Of a DNA stretch of 64,000 nt, positions 1-9,833 are shown in pieces. The DNA is from Crossaster papposus (taxonomy: Eukaryota > Echinodermata > Asteroidea > Velatida > Solasteridae), in contig JBAIAA010000400.1 of the NCBI GenBank assembly GCA_037893245.1, forward strand, positions 248,001 to 312,000, read 5' to 3'. Within the stretch, counting starts at the first letter, position 1, and every line of letters starts with the position of its first letter. The position numbers and the translations under genes are program-made. Under the pieces are notes generated by a model that saw nothing but the letters and a program-made list of their open reading frames with translations, did no database searches and was not told the DNA's origin.

Positions 1-193
1 TCGGTACGAGCCCGTCGTAGGACCGGACGAAGTCGCCCCAGAAATGGACAACGAATCGAAGGCGACCCAAACCGTCTTCTAAATACAGATTGGTAAGAAC
101 TGCGATGTCGATACAAATATCAATTTCATATATGTTAAATGCCGTTTCCAGTAGATCGTTTCTTTACAAAAAATGACGAACATGTTTTGCACA
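1..193 (+). pseudogene. Partial duplicate of exon 1 end and intron 1 start of the P2X7-C-like gene
   Basis: This matches positions 7032-7219 almost base for base: the end of the acidic exon (EPVVGPDEVAPEMDN), the splice donor TTG|GTAAGA at 92-93 and the first ~100 bases of the intron. A 5-base insertion near position 56 would shift the frame. Similarity stops abruptly at 193, where unrelated sequence follows, so it is a truncated copy. The left side is cut by the window edge, so a fuller copy could lie upstream. Confidence 0.8.
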
Positions 194-329
194 ACCCGGA
201 GCCGATTCTACCACCAGTACCACAACCGACGACCAGCCCTAGCCTATATATACAGTAACCTGTTGTGTATTTTGTCGCAACACAAAAGAATGGTGAGACT
301 GAGTCAATTTATACCTCCCATGTCTTAGG

Positions 330-672
330 CTAACCCTAACCCTACCTAATGCTACTTTTTACTACTAGTACAGTAGTAGTAAAAAGTAGTATGCAGTACT
401 CTCACTGCAGTGTAAGGTGTTCTAAACTCTCCAGCCAAATTTGTCACTTGGGACACAATGGGTCAAGGCTGGACTACTGCATTTTTTTGCCAGATAAGTA
501 TACTAACCTGTATTGCCACTGTTAGTATTTTTTAGTTGGCAATATCTGTACTCTGTCAGTTACACACCCAATCATCAGTCATGGAGACACCCAGTGCTAC
601 AAAATACTAAGTAGTATTCTGTAGTACGCAGTTCTTTAGCCCAAAGTAAGGCAAAGGGGGTTAGGGTTAGCT
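330..672. mobile_element. MITE-like element with telomere-motif inverted ends
   Basis: The ends are exact inverted repeats of 13 bases, CTAACCCTAACCC on the left and GGGTTAGGGTTAG on the right, i.e. two TTAGGG units facing outward. The 343-bp body has no ORF. A second copy of the same body is at 50593-55205, split by another insertion. There the element lies between TTAA tetranucleotides, suggesting TTAA target duplication. The mobilising transposase is unknown. Confidence 0.65.
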
Positions 673-880
673 AAAAGACGCCTGAAAGACACCTTTGCTA
701 TAGGCAGGGTCAGGATTGTTCATTGGGAAAGTTGAAGTTACTTTTCCACTGTTTAGATATCTTATTTGCGGTACCAGCATCATGGGGAATGGAAGCAAGG
801 ACGAGGTGGTGAAGCAGGATCTGGACAAAAAGAGCAGATGACAAGCCAGACCCAACCGACAAACCTCCGTATAATCCTTC
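673..880. other. Unassigned spacer
   Basis: No credible ORF, splice pattern or repeat was recognised between the telomere-motif element and the LINE relic. It may be the 5' remnant of the LINE. Confidence 0.4.
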
Positions 881-899
881 GTACGTCACCCTGATCGCA

Positions 900-1979
900 A
901 TTAATGGCCATTAGGGAGTCACCGGACAGGCGCCAAACTCAGCCAAATCTACCCGTACATCATCAACAAGTTTCCGAACTACGAGAAAAACGAGAAAGGC
1001 TGGCAGAACTTCATCATCACTACCTCAGCATCAACGAATGCTTCATCAAGATACCGAGGGAATGGAGATGGTTAGACGAGAACATCCCAATAGATCAAGC
1101 AGCCTACCGTGCAGGAAGAGGAACCACAGAACACATCGTCGCATACAAGATCCTTGCAGAGAAGGCAATAACATCCAAAGACTACGAACTTTACATCACC
1201 TAAATGGACATGAGCAAGGCATTCGTCACAGTGAGACGTAACACCCTCATAGAAGACCTGGCAACGATTCTAGACCAAGCAGAACTCCACCTCATCAAAC
1301 TACTGGTCGAAGACGTCACCCTAAAAGTGAGAGTGGGGAGTGAAACAAGACTCCTTTCCAACTAAAATGGGCGTTCCACAAGGAGACTTCCTCAGCCCAA
1401 TACTCTTCACGCTATACTTGGCAAAAGCCCTGCAAGACCACCCGCAGAGTGGAGAACACACATACGCCAAAGCACCAACAAACGAGAGTACGCACGAAGA
1501 CCTACCACCGGAAATGAGGGACCGGCCACACGTACTGCAAACCACCCGAATATGGCACCATCATCAGGCCAATGTATGCAGATGACATAGGATGGGCAGC
1601 GAGCAACAACAAGTTCAAGATCGAAAAAGAAAAGAACATCACACTTCCGAAGTTGAAAGACAGAGGCCTAAAAATAAACGAAGCAAAAACCGAAGAATAC
1701 CTGGTAAAGAAGAACGGATCAAAGGACTGGAAGAAATGTAAGATCCTCGGTAGCCTTATGGATACCAACGAAGACATCAAAAGACGAAAACAGCTGACGA
1801 ACAACGCAATGAAAAAACTTGAACACGTCTTCGAGAACAACAACCTCAACATCCAAATGAAGATCAGAGTGTTCAGAGCGTGCGCAGAAAGCATATTTCT
1901 ATACAACTCGTGGACACTGACCAAAACCGCTGAAAAAAGATCGACTCGTACCATCGAAGAATACTACGAAAGGCTATAA
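900..1979 (+). pseudogene. Decayed non-LTR retrotransposon reverse transcriptase
   Basis: Three reading frames each carry part of one RT domain. The first (about 1020-1330) reads QAAYRAGRGTTEHIVAYKI and then DMSKAF, which is RT motif A with its catalytic Asp, broken by a stop just before it. The second (1340-1585) has GVPQGDFLSPILFTLYLAKAL, motif B. The third (1572-1979) has YADDIGWA, the catalytic YADD box, followed by a KTEEYLVKKNG thumb region and the LGSLMDTNEDIKRRK and SIFLYNSWTLTKT segments usual in this family of marine-invertebrate LINE. Stops and at least two frameshifts mean it cannot make a working protein. No endonuclease domain or 3' tail is recognisable. The exact clade is uncertain. 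Confidence 0.85.
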
Positions 1980-2880
1980 ATCTTAGCTTCGTCTTCGGCT
2001 TCGGTTCGCCTTTGATTTCCAAATCACTGAGAAGCAAATAGAAATGGAAGCAAATATCCGAACTTTTGGGATCATATCAACCGACTGAATGTTTGTGTAA
2101 CACAACAGGCACCAGAATATGGCTGGAGTTCCTGCAGTTGCGAGCCTAAAATCACCTCAAGCCGAAAACGAAGCCAGGAATTTGAAAAGACCGCCGCAGT
2201 GCAGCGCCCTCAAGAGACTGTCTCCGCATTGACTTATTTTTCCCAGTGTCTCCGAAATCCGCCTTCATAAGGTTTGAAAAACCATCAGGAGACATTAAAT
2301 ACTACATGAAAATGTTATGTCTTGAATGAAATAAGTAAATGATTTTTTTTCTCTTGGAAATATTAGAGAGGACTGTTCTGATCGTTTTCTGTAAAAAATA
2401 AATCCCACTCAATGTAAACTTTATGAAAAAAAAGAGGTAAATCTGTGATTGTCTCCTTATGGGTTATTTTTAATGTTGTCCCCCAAATGACCCATCGCCT
2501 GTTATTATTATTATTATATTATTATTATTTTTATATAGCGATGGGTGTATGTATCCTCGTCGTAGTTGCAGGCGCCGTGGCCGCCACTCAAGTAACCAAA
2601 TAAAGAACGCTGAACACTCAAGAATGCATGCAATGTGGAGGAATGGTCTCGATGACGCTGGGAAGAAGACGCCGAGTTCCTATCAAATCTCACCATGAGC
2701 TGGCTAAACACAGATGACGCTGCCGTATTTTCCCCGTTTAGGGACTATCTAGGACTGTTGAATTTGGTAAAAGTGCCGGTATCTCCGGCACCAACTAGCA
2801 CCAGATCGTCTGGGCAACAACTTGAAGTCAAAGATGTGGATGATTTTGAGTCTAACGGCGTCACGGTCGACTGTGCCGTT
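1980..2880. other. Unassigned AT-rich spacer with a small (ATT)n tract
   Basis: A short (ATT)n microsatellite lies at about 2503-2530. No gene was recognised. The open frame from 2695 is driven by the GC-rich repeat that follows. Confidence 0.4.
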
Positions 2881-3425
2881 ACGGGCCACCACGAGCCAGT
2901 TGGGAGGCAGTTTGAGCCACTACACGCCACTATAGGCACCTTATTGGTGACACTAGGCGCCACAGCAAATTGCATTGGCGCAAACTGGCACCAACTGGCG
3001 CTGGCCCAGTGGACTCCTAGCAACAGCAGCTGAGGAGGGTCTGAACCAGGTAGCCGATGGCCGGTATTTATATAGTCGGCAAGTAGCGCCAAGCGGCGGC
3101 AAGTTCAAACCAATTTGGCGACCTTTGGCACAAACTAATCACCAAGTGGCGCAAAGTAGCCGTCTATTGGCGCGAAGGGCGCCAACAGGGTGAATTTTGG
3201 AATCAAATGGCCGTGTAATGGCGCGAACTGGCGCAAACTGGCGCAACATTTTGGAGCAAGCCGGGTGGCATTTGGCGCACGCCATGGCACCCAGTTTATT
3301 CCACTTGGCGACACATGCCGATCGGACATTAATTCGGCGCCACAGCGAGCCACTACGCGCCAATCACATAATCTTTGGCGCGAACTGGCACCAACTGGCG
3401 CGGCCCAGTGGACTCCTAGCATTAT
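2880..3425. repeat. TGGCGC-rich degenerate repeat with a ~400-bp duplication
   Basis: The hexamer TGGCGC and its variants recur at short irregular intervals through this stretch. A block containing CTGGCACCAACTGGCGC and then CCCAGTGGACTCCTAGC occurs near 2985-3022 and again near 3383-3420, so the region looks like two diverged tandem units. Long open frames on both strands come from this composition and do not look like genes. Confidence 0.6.
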
Positions 3426-3434
3426 TATATCTGT

Positions 3435-3986
3435 GAGGCCCGCGCAAACTTCACCTACAAACTTCGCAGGTGTAGTGATAACAAGCTTATGTTATCCCCT
3501 GTCCATGCTAATCGGCTGAAGCAATACCATGACCCTAACGACAGACCAGTCCACATCCTGATGATAAAACATCCAAACAGAGGTCGATCCTGACCAGTTT
3601 GAAGACAGTGACACTATCAGTGACGCTGCTAAGGACACACGGGGTTAATTTTTATACATCTTCTCAATCTGACAACGAACACGTGCCACAACCTCCACCT
3701 GTTGTCTTGGGCAGTCCCAAACCACCCTCTGGTAATCAATCACCAGACGCTGCTGACTAAGGCCGTGGTGATTGGTTTATTGTACACAGTCTCAGACGCT
3801 CTGCCATAATCAATGGTAAGCGACATTATCAAGTTAAGTGGAAAGGGTACAACCATAGAGAAAGGAACTTCTCTATGGTACAACACAACAACTTGGGAAC
3901 CTGAACAAAATGTTCCTGAGGAATTAATCCAAAACTTTCACATACGAAAAACCAAGCGCTCCAAAGTAAATAAGCGCAGACGATGA
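3435..3986 (+). pseudogene. Ty3/gypsy integrase C-terminus with chromodomain (remnant)
   Basis: At 3440-3588 the translation contains CSDNKLMLSPVHANRLKQYH and then DPNDRP, the usual C-terminal end of a Ty3/gypsy integrase. At 3805-3986 a second frame gives YQVKWKGY and, one frame over, NTTTWEPEQNVPEELIQNF, which are the two halves of a chromodomain. Between the halves sits a hairpin insertion, ACCATAGAGAA-AGGAAC-TTCTCTATGGT. It carries an extra copy of part of the domain and breaks the frame. Integrase chromodomains are known to steer insertion toward particular chromatin. The upstream reverse transcriptase is absent, so this is a 3' remnant on the plus strand. Confidence 0.75.
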
Positions 3987-4226
3987 GCATATATATTCAC
4001 GTTCTGCTAATATTATACGTTTCTGTAGTTTATTGTGCTTAGTATAAACTAGTAGTACACTGTATATTTTTTTTTTAGTATGTAGGTCACATCGTGTGAA
4101 TTTTTGCTGTGATTCGATTATTGTATTTTGTAATCTGTAATCATTAGTCATGTCTCTGTGTGTCCCTTTCATACGGTTTTCCTCAATTCACTTGAACCTC
4201 TTTGCCTCTCTGCTATTATTATTAAT

Positions 4227-5046
4227 GCCGGTGTACCGGTCTCACTTCTCCGGCGTGCTAGCTTCTCCGGGCAGATTGAGCGGATAAGTCAGCACGTTAC
4301 AATCACATACTCATTTATCCGCTGTGCTTACTTCTCCTGAAGCCGGGCTACTAACAGAGGGCGCTATCACCATATTTTCCATCGCATTTGACAAAGTGTG
4401 GCTGATTTCAGGACCAATTTTCGTTAACTGATGACTGATCACTCAGATAACTATATAGGGAAAAGACAACCAAATTGGGCAACAATTAAAATAATTTAAT
4501 TTGAAGATTGTAGCAAGTTGTTTTCACCAGGGGATGATTGACTGAACTGAGGAGAAGCTTTAATTATAGGCCTATCTCTGAGTCTGAGCACTCACATGCA
4601 CGAGGCGGACTATATATAAATCTTGTTTATGGATACTACCGCATTACAAATATTCGTTATTAATATTATTATAAATAAATGCAACAGTCATCAGATAGAT
4701 AGAAGATAATACGATCGCTCTTTTTCTTGTCAGAAGCGAGTCTGGCCGTCATTGTGTCTGCCGACGCGACGCCGCCGTGTCGAAGCAAAAGGCCGACTAG
4801 TACTAGTCTAATACAGCATAGCAGTACAATTTTGTCGCACGCGCCCTGGATTCTACTGGTACCCTGTATAGTAACGTAGACACATCCTACAATCTTACGT
4901 TCACCAGTACATCACCAAAGAACTCAGCACACAGAATAAAGTCGGCAAAAATGTAAACCACTGCGCAATTTTGCGCATGCGTGTTGAAGCGTTATTTCCC
5001 TTTTGGAGAAGCTAGCCCGCCGGAGAAGTGAGACCGCCACACCGGC
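4227..5046. mobile_element. Non-autonomous element with ~45-bp terminal inverted repeats
   Basis: The left end (4227-4271) with GGTCTCACTTCTCCGGCG and GCTAGCTTCTCC is mirrored at the right end (5002-5046) with GGAGAAGCTAGC and CGCCGGAGAAGTGAGACC. The 820-bp interior has no convincing ORF and contains short palindromes. It lies downstream of the gypsy remnant, possibly inserted into its 3' region. No clear target-site duplication is visible. Confidence 0.6.
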
Positions 5047-5254
5047 CGTGGACATGATTGCATTACCTGTACACTCATTTTTATATATTTACGTCATTTG
5101 TGCCGTTATATTTTCTTGTACTCTTTCATGATGTCTTTTTCGTTTGTTTTTTTTTCGGTTTTTTTCTTTCTTCAGGTCCCGTAAAATGTCTATCATTGAT
5201 TTTGTAGTTTTTGTTTAAGTTCGGACCATTTACTTTAAGTCGGGAGACTTAACC

Positions 5255-5760
5255 TTCACGCGGGGAGGGCACATATCACCATGATAAAATATCATGTTTT
5301 CTATTAAATGTAAAAGTTAAGGGTTGACCTTCAAGGAGCAAGACCACTTTCCTGGTCTAAGGAATGGCAAGTCTTAACCACACAGCCCTCGTGGGAGGAC
5401 GCTGGGCTAGGCCGGTTGACCACAGTGAATCGGCCAACGACCTTATAAGGAAAACTATTTGTCCATTAATTTGCCTAGCCCAACCCCCAACCCGAGTGGA
5501 CCAAACACCATCAGTTATAAGGTATTAATATTCAAATTATTAGTCAACAATCCCTAATATTAAGGCAAGAAACCTGTAAGATAGCTAGCTGTGTAGATTG
5601 GAATGTCCATTTTAGTGTGTAAAAGCCCGGTAGAATCTAGCACTTGGACAGAGAGGGCCGCAGTTACCGAATAAACCACATCAGTCAAGTACAGCTTTGT
5701 CTCCAAGTGTTTTCTGTGTCCATATAATTAACCCGCCGGGTTATATATTCACCGATTTCC
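5255..5760 (+). repeat. Possible 3' LTR of the chromodomain gypsy remnant
   Basis: A purine-rich run, GCGGGGAGGG (about 5260-5269), could be the polypurine tract. AATAAA at about 5670, followed by T/G-rich sequence, resembles an LTR polyadenylation region. No second copy exists in the window, so the boundaries are guesses. Support is position downstream of the gypsy integrase and composition only. Confidence 0.3.
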
Positions 5761-5784
5761 GGAAGAATGGCCGGGACGACCTCT

Positions 5785-6328
5785 CGCACGCGCCCATCGG
5801 CATGGAGGCAACCATGCTGGAGGACAGACAGAGGGGACTGCGCTCCACCAGTCGGCTCCTGTCGGCAGGCAAGCCCCGCAGCACCCCGATATATGCGTGT
5901 TCTGCAAGAACAATGGCGAAAGCGAGATGGTGTATGCATCCCACGTCTTGAAGGACGACAACAGGAGAGCCACTCGATTGTGATTTAGTTCACATTTGGC
6001 AATCCTTCAGGGGTGTTACCATGTCATGTTTTGTTTTATGTCATCTGTTCATCTGTGTACTGTACCTTTTTATGTTTGCCCTGAGAAATAATAAATGAAA
6101 TGAAATGAAATGAAACAGCAAGATCACTAATTGTCTTGTCCGATTCTGCGGGCCTACACTTGCCCCCTCTGCGGGGCCAGTGGGGATTACGCCCACACCA
6201 TAAAGTACTGTCCCACGACCAAAGGGGAAGTGCCCCCTGCACCACTCAAGACAGCGCGTACATCCACAAGAAGAAAGCGCACACAAACCCAGTCGTGTCA
6301 AACGACTATTAACGAACTATTTATGTAA
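5785..6328 (+). pseudogene. nanos: Nanos zinc-finger fragment, copy 1 (LINE-interrupted)
   Basis: Nanos proteins are RNA-binding translational repressors of the germ line with two CCHC zinc fingers. Finger 1 begins CVFCKNNGESEMVYASHVLK (codons from 5894). Finger 2 is [17 protein letters not shown] in the frame ending at the stop 6326-6328, after a basic tail (STRRKRTQT). The fingers are separated by a 154-bp LINE 3' fragment (5965-6118) inserted at ACAG. Finger 2 also follows an 8-base insertion, absent in copy 2, that shifts the frame. No N-terminal region or start codon is found upstream. All four ligands of finger 2 are present. It is a pseudogene or detached exon, since intact Nanos fingers are continuous. 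Confidence 0.8.
5965..6118 (+). mobile_element. 5'-truncated LINE 3' end inside nanos copy 1
   Basis: Inserted sequence starting GAGAGCCACTCG and ending in a (TGAAA)n-type tail, ATAAATGAAATGAAATGAAA, typical of a non-LTR retrotransposon 3' end. It is flanked by ACAG on both sides (5961-5964 and 6115-6118), a short target-site duplication. Removing it rejoins the two halves of finger 1 and the CP of the next motif. Confidence 0.7.
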
Positions 6329-6845
6329 CTGAAAGTGGAAATTGTTCACTTGTCAGACAGAATGGTGTAAAAAAAAGTTTAATCTTTTTTTTAAAGACCT
6401 AGTACAATAACGGTTTTCGAATTTTCTTATATTGAAGTCCTATTCAGAAGAGCGATGTCTAATAAAACGGGAATGTGTCAATATATATTTTTTTACGCAC
6501 GTGTTTCCGAGAAAAATAGCATTTTTGTAGCCCTTTTTTGCGCGAGTCAATGCTGCTTTTGTAAAAAGGAGCGTGACGTCAAAGCTCATTAGCATCTAAT
6601 GAATAGCGAATTCGGTGACGTGGAATCAGCGAGAAAGCTGCACGCAACAACACCACGACCCACGCGCATTGTATAGACGTACGGTAATCGGACGTACAAT
6701 GTACATGTACATAAAGTACATGTACATGTACATGTACAGTACATGTACGTGTACATTAGTGCACGTACGGTTAATCCAGTGTTCAATACGACTTTCCTTC
6801 AATACGGATTACGGGGGTGTATTTTCGCGTGAATTTAGTTTTAAG
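6329..6845 (+). promoter_or_regulatory. Upstream region of the P2X7-C-like gene with GTACAT repeats
   Basis: This spacer separates nanos copy 1 from exon 1. It holds a run of GTACAT/ATGTAC units at 6697-6760, which is self-complementary and could extrude a cruciform. It presumably contains the promoter, but no confident TATA box or initiator can be assigned. Confidence 0.35.
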
Positions 6846-8970
6846 ATGACCGAAAGTGATGATTCTTGGGAACAACACAGCTTCGATGAGGAAGAATTGT
6901 ATTCACGTGAAACTTGATTCTAGTTCAGACAGCAGTTTGGCTGGTTCTTCGTCGTATGAAGAAGACGGAGAAGACGATAACGAGTCAGAGGGTGAGGAGG
7001 TCCACAACGGTATCCGCGGTGTGGAGCCGTATCGGTACGAGCCCGTCGTAGGACCGGACGAAGTCGCCCCGGAAATGGACAACGAAGGCGACCCAAACCG
7101 TCTTCTAAATACAGATTGGTAAGAACTGCGATGTCGATACAAATATCAATTTCATATATGTTAAATGCCGTTTCCAGTAGATCGTTTCTTTACAAAAAAT
7201 GACGAACATGTTTTGCACATTTGCGTGTTGAGTTTCTCATTTTTGTCAGTGTCTTGTGCGGGGCTGCAATCTGCGCACGCGCCCATCGGCATGGAGGCAA
7301 CCATGCTGGAGGACAGACAGAGGGGACTGCGCTCCACCAGTCGGCTCCTGTCGGCAGGCAAGCCCCGCAGCACCCCGATATATGCGTGTTCTGCAAGAAC
7401 AATGGCGAAAGCGAGATGGTGTATGCATCCCACGTCTTGAAGGACGACAACAGGAGAGCCACTCGATTGTGATTTAGTTCACATTTGGCAATCCTTCACT
7501 GGGTGTTTAATGTCATGTTTTGTTTTATGTCATCTGTTCATCTGTGTACTGTACCTTTTTATGTTTGCCCTGAGAAATAATAAATGAAATGAAATGAAAT
7601 GAAACAGCAAGATCACTTGTCCGATTCTGCGGGCCTACACTTGCCCCCTCTGCGGGGCCAGTGGGGATTACGCCCAAACCATAAAGTACTGTCCCACGAC
7701 CAAAGGGGAAGTGCCCCCTGCACCACTCAAGACAGCGCGTACATCCACAAGAAGAAAGCGCACACAAACCCAGTCGTGTCAAACGACTATTAACGAACTA
7801 TTTATGTAACTGAAAGTGGAAATTGTTCACTTGTCAGACAGAATGGTGTAAAAAAAGTTTAAGTTTAAAGGCGACCCAAACCGTCTTCTAAATACAGATT
7901 GGTAAGAACTGCGATGTCGATACAAATATCAATTTCATATATGTTAAATGCCGTTTCCAGTAGATCGTTTCTTTACAAAAAATGACGAACATGTTTTGCA
8001 CATTTGCGTGTTGAGTTTCTCATTTTTGTCAGTGTCTTGTGCGGGGCTGCAATCTGCCGTACCGGTGCTTATACGGCGGCCCTATATGGCGGCCCATTGA
8101 CTTATCAAATCCATGCATGGTTGATGATAAAGAAAGTTGTCATGCTTTTATGTACGTGTATTTTGAAAGTCAGTTGCAATTACGCTGGCTATATATCATT
8201 TTATATGTTCATTTTGTCAACGTTTTCCAATCCTTACATGGTGTATCTTATCATCAACAGGTGTACATGTGGAAGGTGTACAATTCAGCAGTGTGCAATG
8301 AATAACATTTGTTGCAAGGAAGTGGAAAAGACGGCAAATAAAATGACCGAGTTAGAGGTGAACGTTGACGATCACAACCAGTGCCTAACCCAACACCCTT
8401 GGTTTGAAGCTTGCTGCTTACATCCTGCAACTCTACAAACTGCACATATGCAGTACCAGACACAATATGGCAGGCATGTTGTTGAGGGAACAGTTGACCC
8501 GTAAGTACATGTACTTATAAATATAAAAATTAGCAATTTTCCAAATTAGCAGGACAGATATTGAAGCATTTACTGAGAAAACACTTTAAGCGATGTTCAT
8601 GTATGGAACACTTGCCCTTATTTTCTGTGAAGATAGCCCCACGTGATTATCAATTTCGGCAGCTCTAGTAATAAAGTTCAAACCCTGTTCGCATCAGAAA
8701 AATTGTTGGGCATCCTTGTCCAAAGAATTTGATAATAAAAACATTTATCTGTACATAAGTATTAAACTTGATAACATTAGCAATCTGCATTCTTTTCATT
8801 TCAGAAAGTTTCGCCATGTTGCTTATCGACAAGTAGTGAGATGGTGTTGGGGATACCTGGGCCGTTTCAACCGAGTACCGCTTCCATCTTGTGTGATGGA
8901 TACTATTCGTAGGACCTACCCCAATCCAGATGGCCAGTACAAAGGTTTTAAATACCCACCCCTTGATTAG
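6846..8970 (+). CDS. P2X7 C-terminal (zinc/nucleotide-sensor) domain protein, three exons
   Basis: Exon 1 (6846-7118) encodes an acidic, serine-rich leader and GVEPYRYEP. Exon 2 (8261-8500) gives CTCGRCTIQQCAMNNICC, and exon 3 (8805-8970) gives FRHVAYRQVVRWCWGYLG, PSCVMDTIRRTYP and a GQYKGFKYPP end. This order of Cys motifs, the AYR helix and the C-terminal G-Y-x-G-F-K motif matches the cytosolic ballast domain of vertebrate P2X7 receptors, which also occurs as stand-alone proteins in invertebrates. There are no membrane segments, so it is not an ion channel. Both introns are phase 2 with good GTAAG donors and AG acceptors, and joining them restores WCTCGRC. AATAAA follows at 8986. Exon 1 changes frame once near 6915, between the MTESDD start and the SSSDSSL segment: a mutation, a sequencing error, or a downstream start. 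Length is about 225 residues. Molecular role is unknown. Confidence 0.8.
7085..7274 (+). repeat. 190-bp direct repeat, left copy (exon 1 end plus intron start)
   Basis: It aligns without gaps to 7868-8057 and, for its first 135 bases, to 59-193. It starts inside exon 1 and ends at GGGCTGCAATCTGC in intron 1. With the right copy it brackets nanos copy 2, the footprint of a tandem duplication. Confidence 0.85.
7274..7809 (+). pseudogene. nanos: Nanos zinc-finger fragment, copy 2 (inside intron 1, finger 2 broken)
   Basis: It is nearly identical to copy 1 from its first base and carries the same LINE insertion at the same site (7454-7607), so the duplication came after the LINE. Finger 1 (CVFCKNNGESEMVY) is intact up to the insertion. 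Finger 2 resumes in frame as [20 protein letters not shown], but the zinc-binding His is replaced by Gln: CAC in copy 1 is CAA at 7675-7677. That change should abolish zinc binding by finger 2. The copy lies wholly within intron 1 of the P2X7-C-like gene, on the same strand. Confidence 0.8.
7454..7607 (+). mobile_element. 5'-truncated LINE 3' end inside nanos copy 2
   Basis: Same insertion as at 5965-6118, with the same ACAG flanks and the same TGAAA-type tail. It is a duplicated rather than an independent event. Confidence 0.7.
7868..8057 (+). repeat. 190-bp direct repeat, right copy (extra exon-end and donor)
   Basis: It matches 7085-7274 with no length difference. It includes a second splice donor (TTG|GTAAGA at 7901-7902) that could in principle compete with the donor at 7118. 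The sequence after 8057 is the ancestral continuation of intron 1 leading to the acceptor at 8260. Confidence 0.85.
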
Positions 8971-9318
8971 TTACTCAAATACTCAAATAAATGACACAAG
9001 AAAATTGCTTTAGGGGAAATTCGCTTTCCAAGTTAAACGGTCTTTATTTTACATATATGTACAACCCAACTTTAAAAAAATATAGGTAGAATAAACAAGC
9101 ATTTTTCAAAATGGCCGCCATTGCTTGTTCAAATTTTTCCAAAGGACAAGTCTGTGTTGGCCCTTTAGCCAAAAATCTTCATCATTATGACTGTCAAATT
9201 TCATGCTTTTAATTCTCAAGTGAAAATTGTTATCATATTTTGCACCAATCTGCGTGACTACACTGTAAAAAAAACTGGGCAAAATTGTACTGGGTAAACT
9301 CCATCAGCCAATTGCAGC
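8971..9318. other. 3' flank of the P2X7-C-like gene
   Basis: AATAAA at 8986-8991 is a likely polyadenylation signal, 15 bases after the stop. At about 9262 the motif TACACTGTAAAAAAAACTGG resembles the terminus of a TACACTG-type transposon (compare 47117) and may mark the start of the next element. Confidence 0.5.
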
Positions 9319-9813
9319 ATGCCAGTGTCTATCGACAGGAAGAAGCTGACAGGCAAGTGGGGGCTTGAGCCGCAAGGAGAGACTCCAGCTTCAGGAAGTG
9401 GGCCAGCCGTCAGCCCGGCGAGAGAGGCGCCGGCATCGGATGCAGGAAGTACGCCACCATATAGCCCGTCGAGGGAGGCGGTCATCACCCTGTCGCCATG
9501 CCCCATATCTCCATTGGTGGGTAGGTCATCGCCGGTCGTTCGCCTCGGCGGGAAACCGAAGGCGTACCTGGAGGCTGCGGCTGCTAATTCCCTGCCACCC
9601 TTGAGTCCGAAGTCTGTGCCTGACCAGGAGCCACAGGAGGAGATGGCTGAGATGGAGATGACAGCACCCCCTGCCAAGCGGATAAAGATTGCCATAGTGG
9701 AGGAGAAACTGTTCCGCAACACTTTTGTCGATGGGAAGTTGGTCCACGAAGAGGTCACCGAGCAGCGATACCGGAAGCCGGTAGATGTAAACCGGTACAC
9801 CCTACAAGAGTAG
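9319..9813 (+). CDS. Unrecognised proline-rich ORF, 164 aa
   Basis: An ATG-initiated 164-codon open frame. Residues 20-110 are rich in Pro, Ser and Ala. A basic patch (PPAKRIKIAIVEEK) follows, then a compact end, FVDGKLVHEEVTEQRYRKP. The Pro/Ser-rich, then KR-rich layout would suit a nuclear or capsid-like protein, but no family was recognised. It lies just inside a TACACTG-type terminus and upstream of AT-rich sequence, so it may belong to a transposable element. An opposite-strand frame of 180 codons overlaps it and is taken as a shadow. Coding status is uncertain. Confidence 0.4.
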   Translation: MPVSIDRKKLTGKWGLEPQGETPASGSGPAVSPAREAPASDAGSTPPYSPSREAVITLSPCPISPLVGRSSPVVRLGGKPKAYLEAAAANSLPPLSPKSVPDQEPQEEMAEMEMTAPPAKRIKIAIVEEKLFRNTFVDGKLVHEEVTEQRYRKPVDVNRYTLQE

Positions 9814-9833
9814 ACGAAACCGTCCAGGAATCG

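Noticed and set aside
330..672. True telomere or subtelomere
   Set aside because: Only two TTAGGG units at each end, facing outward from a dispersed element with another internal copy.
9258..9800. 180-codon minus-strand ORF
   Set aside because: It overlaps the plus-strand ORF. The plus frame has a better-ordered C-terminus and the minus frame shows no domain.
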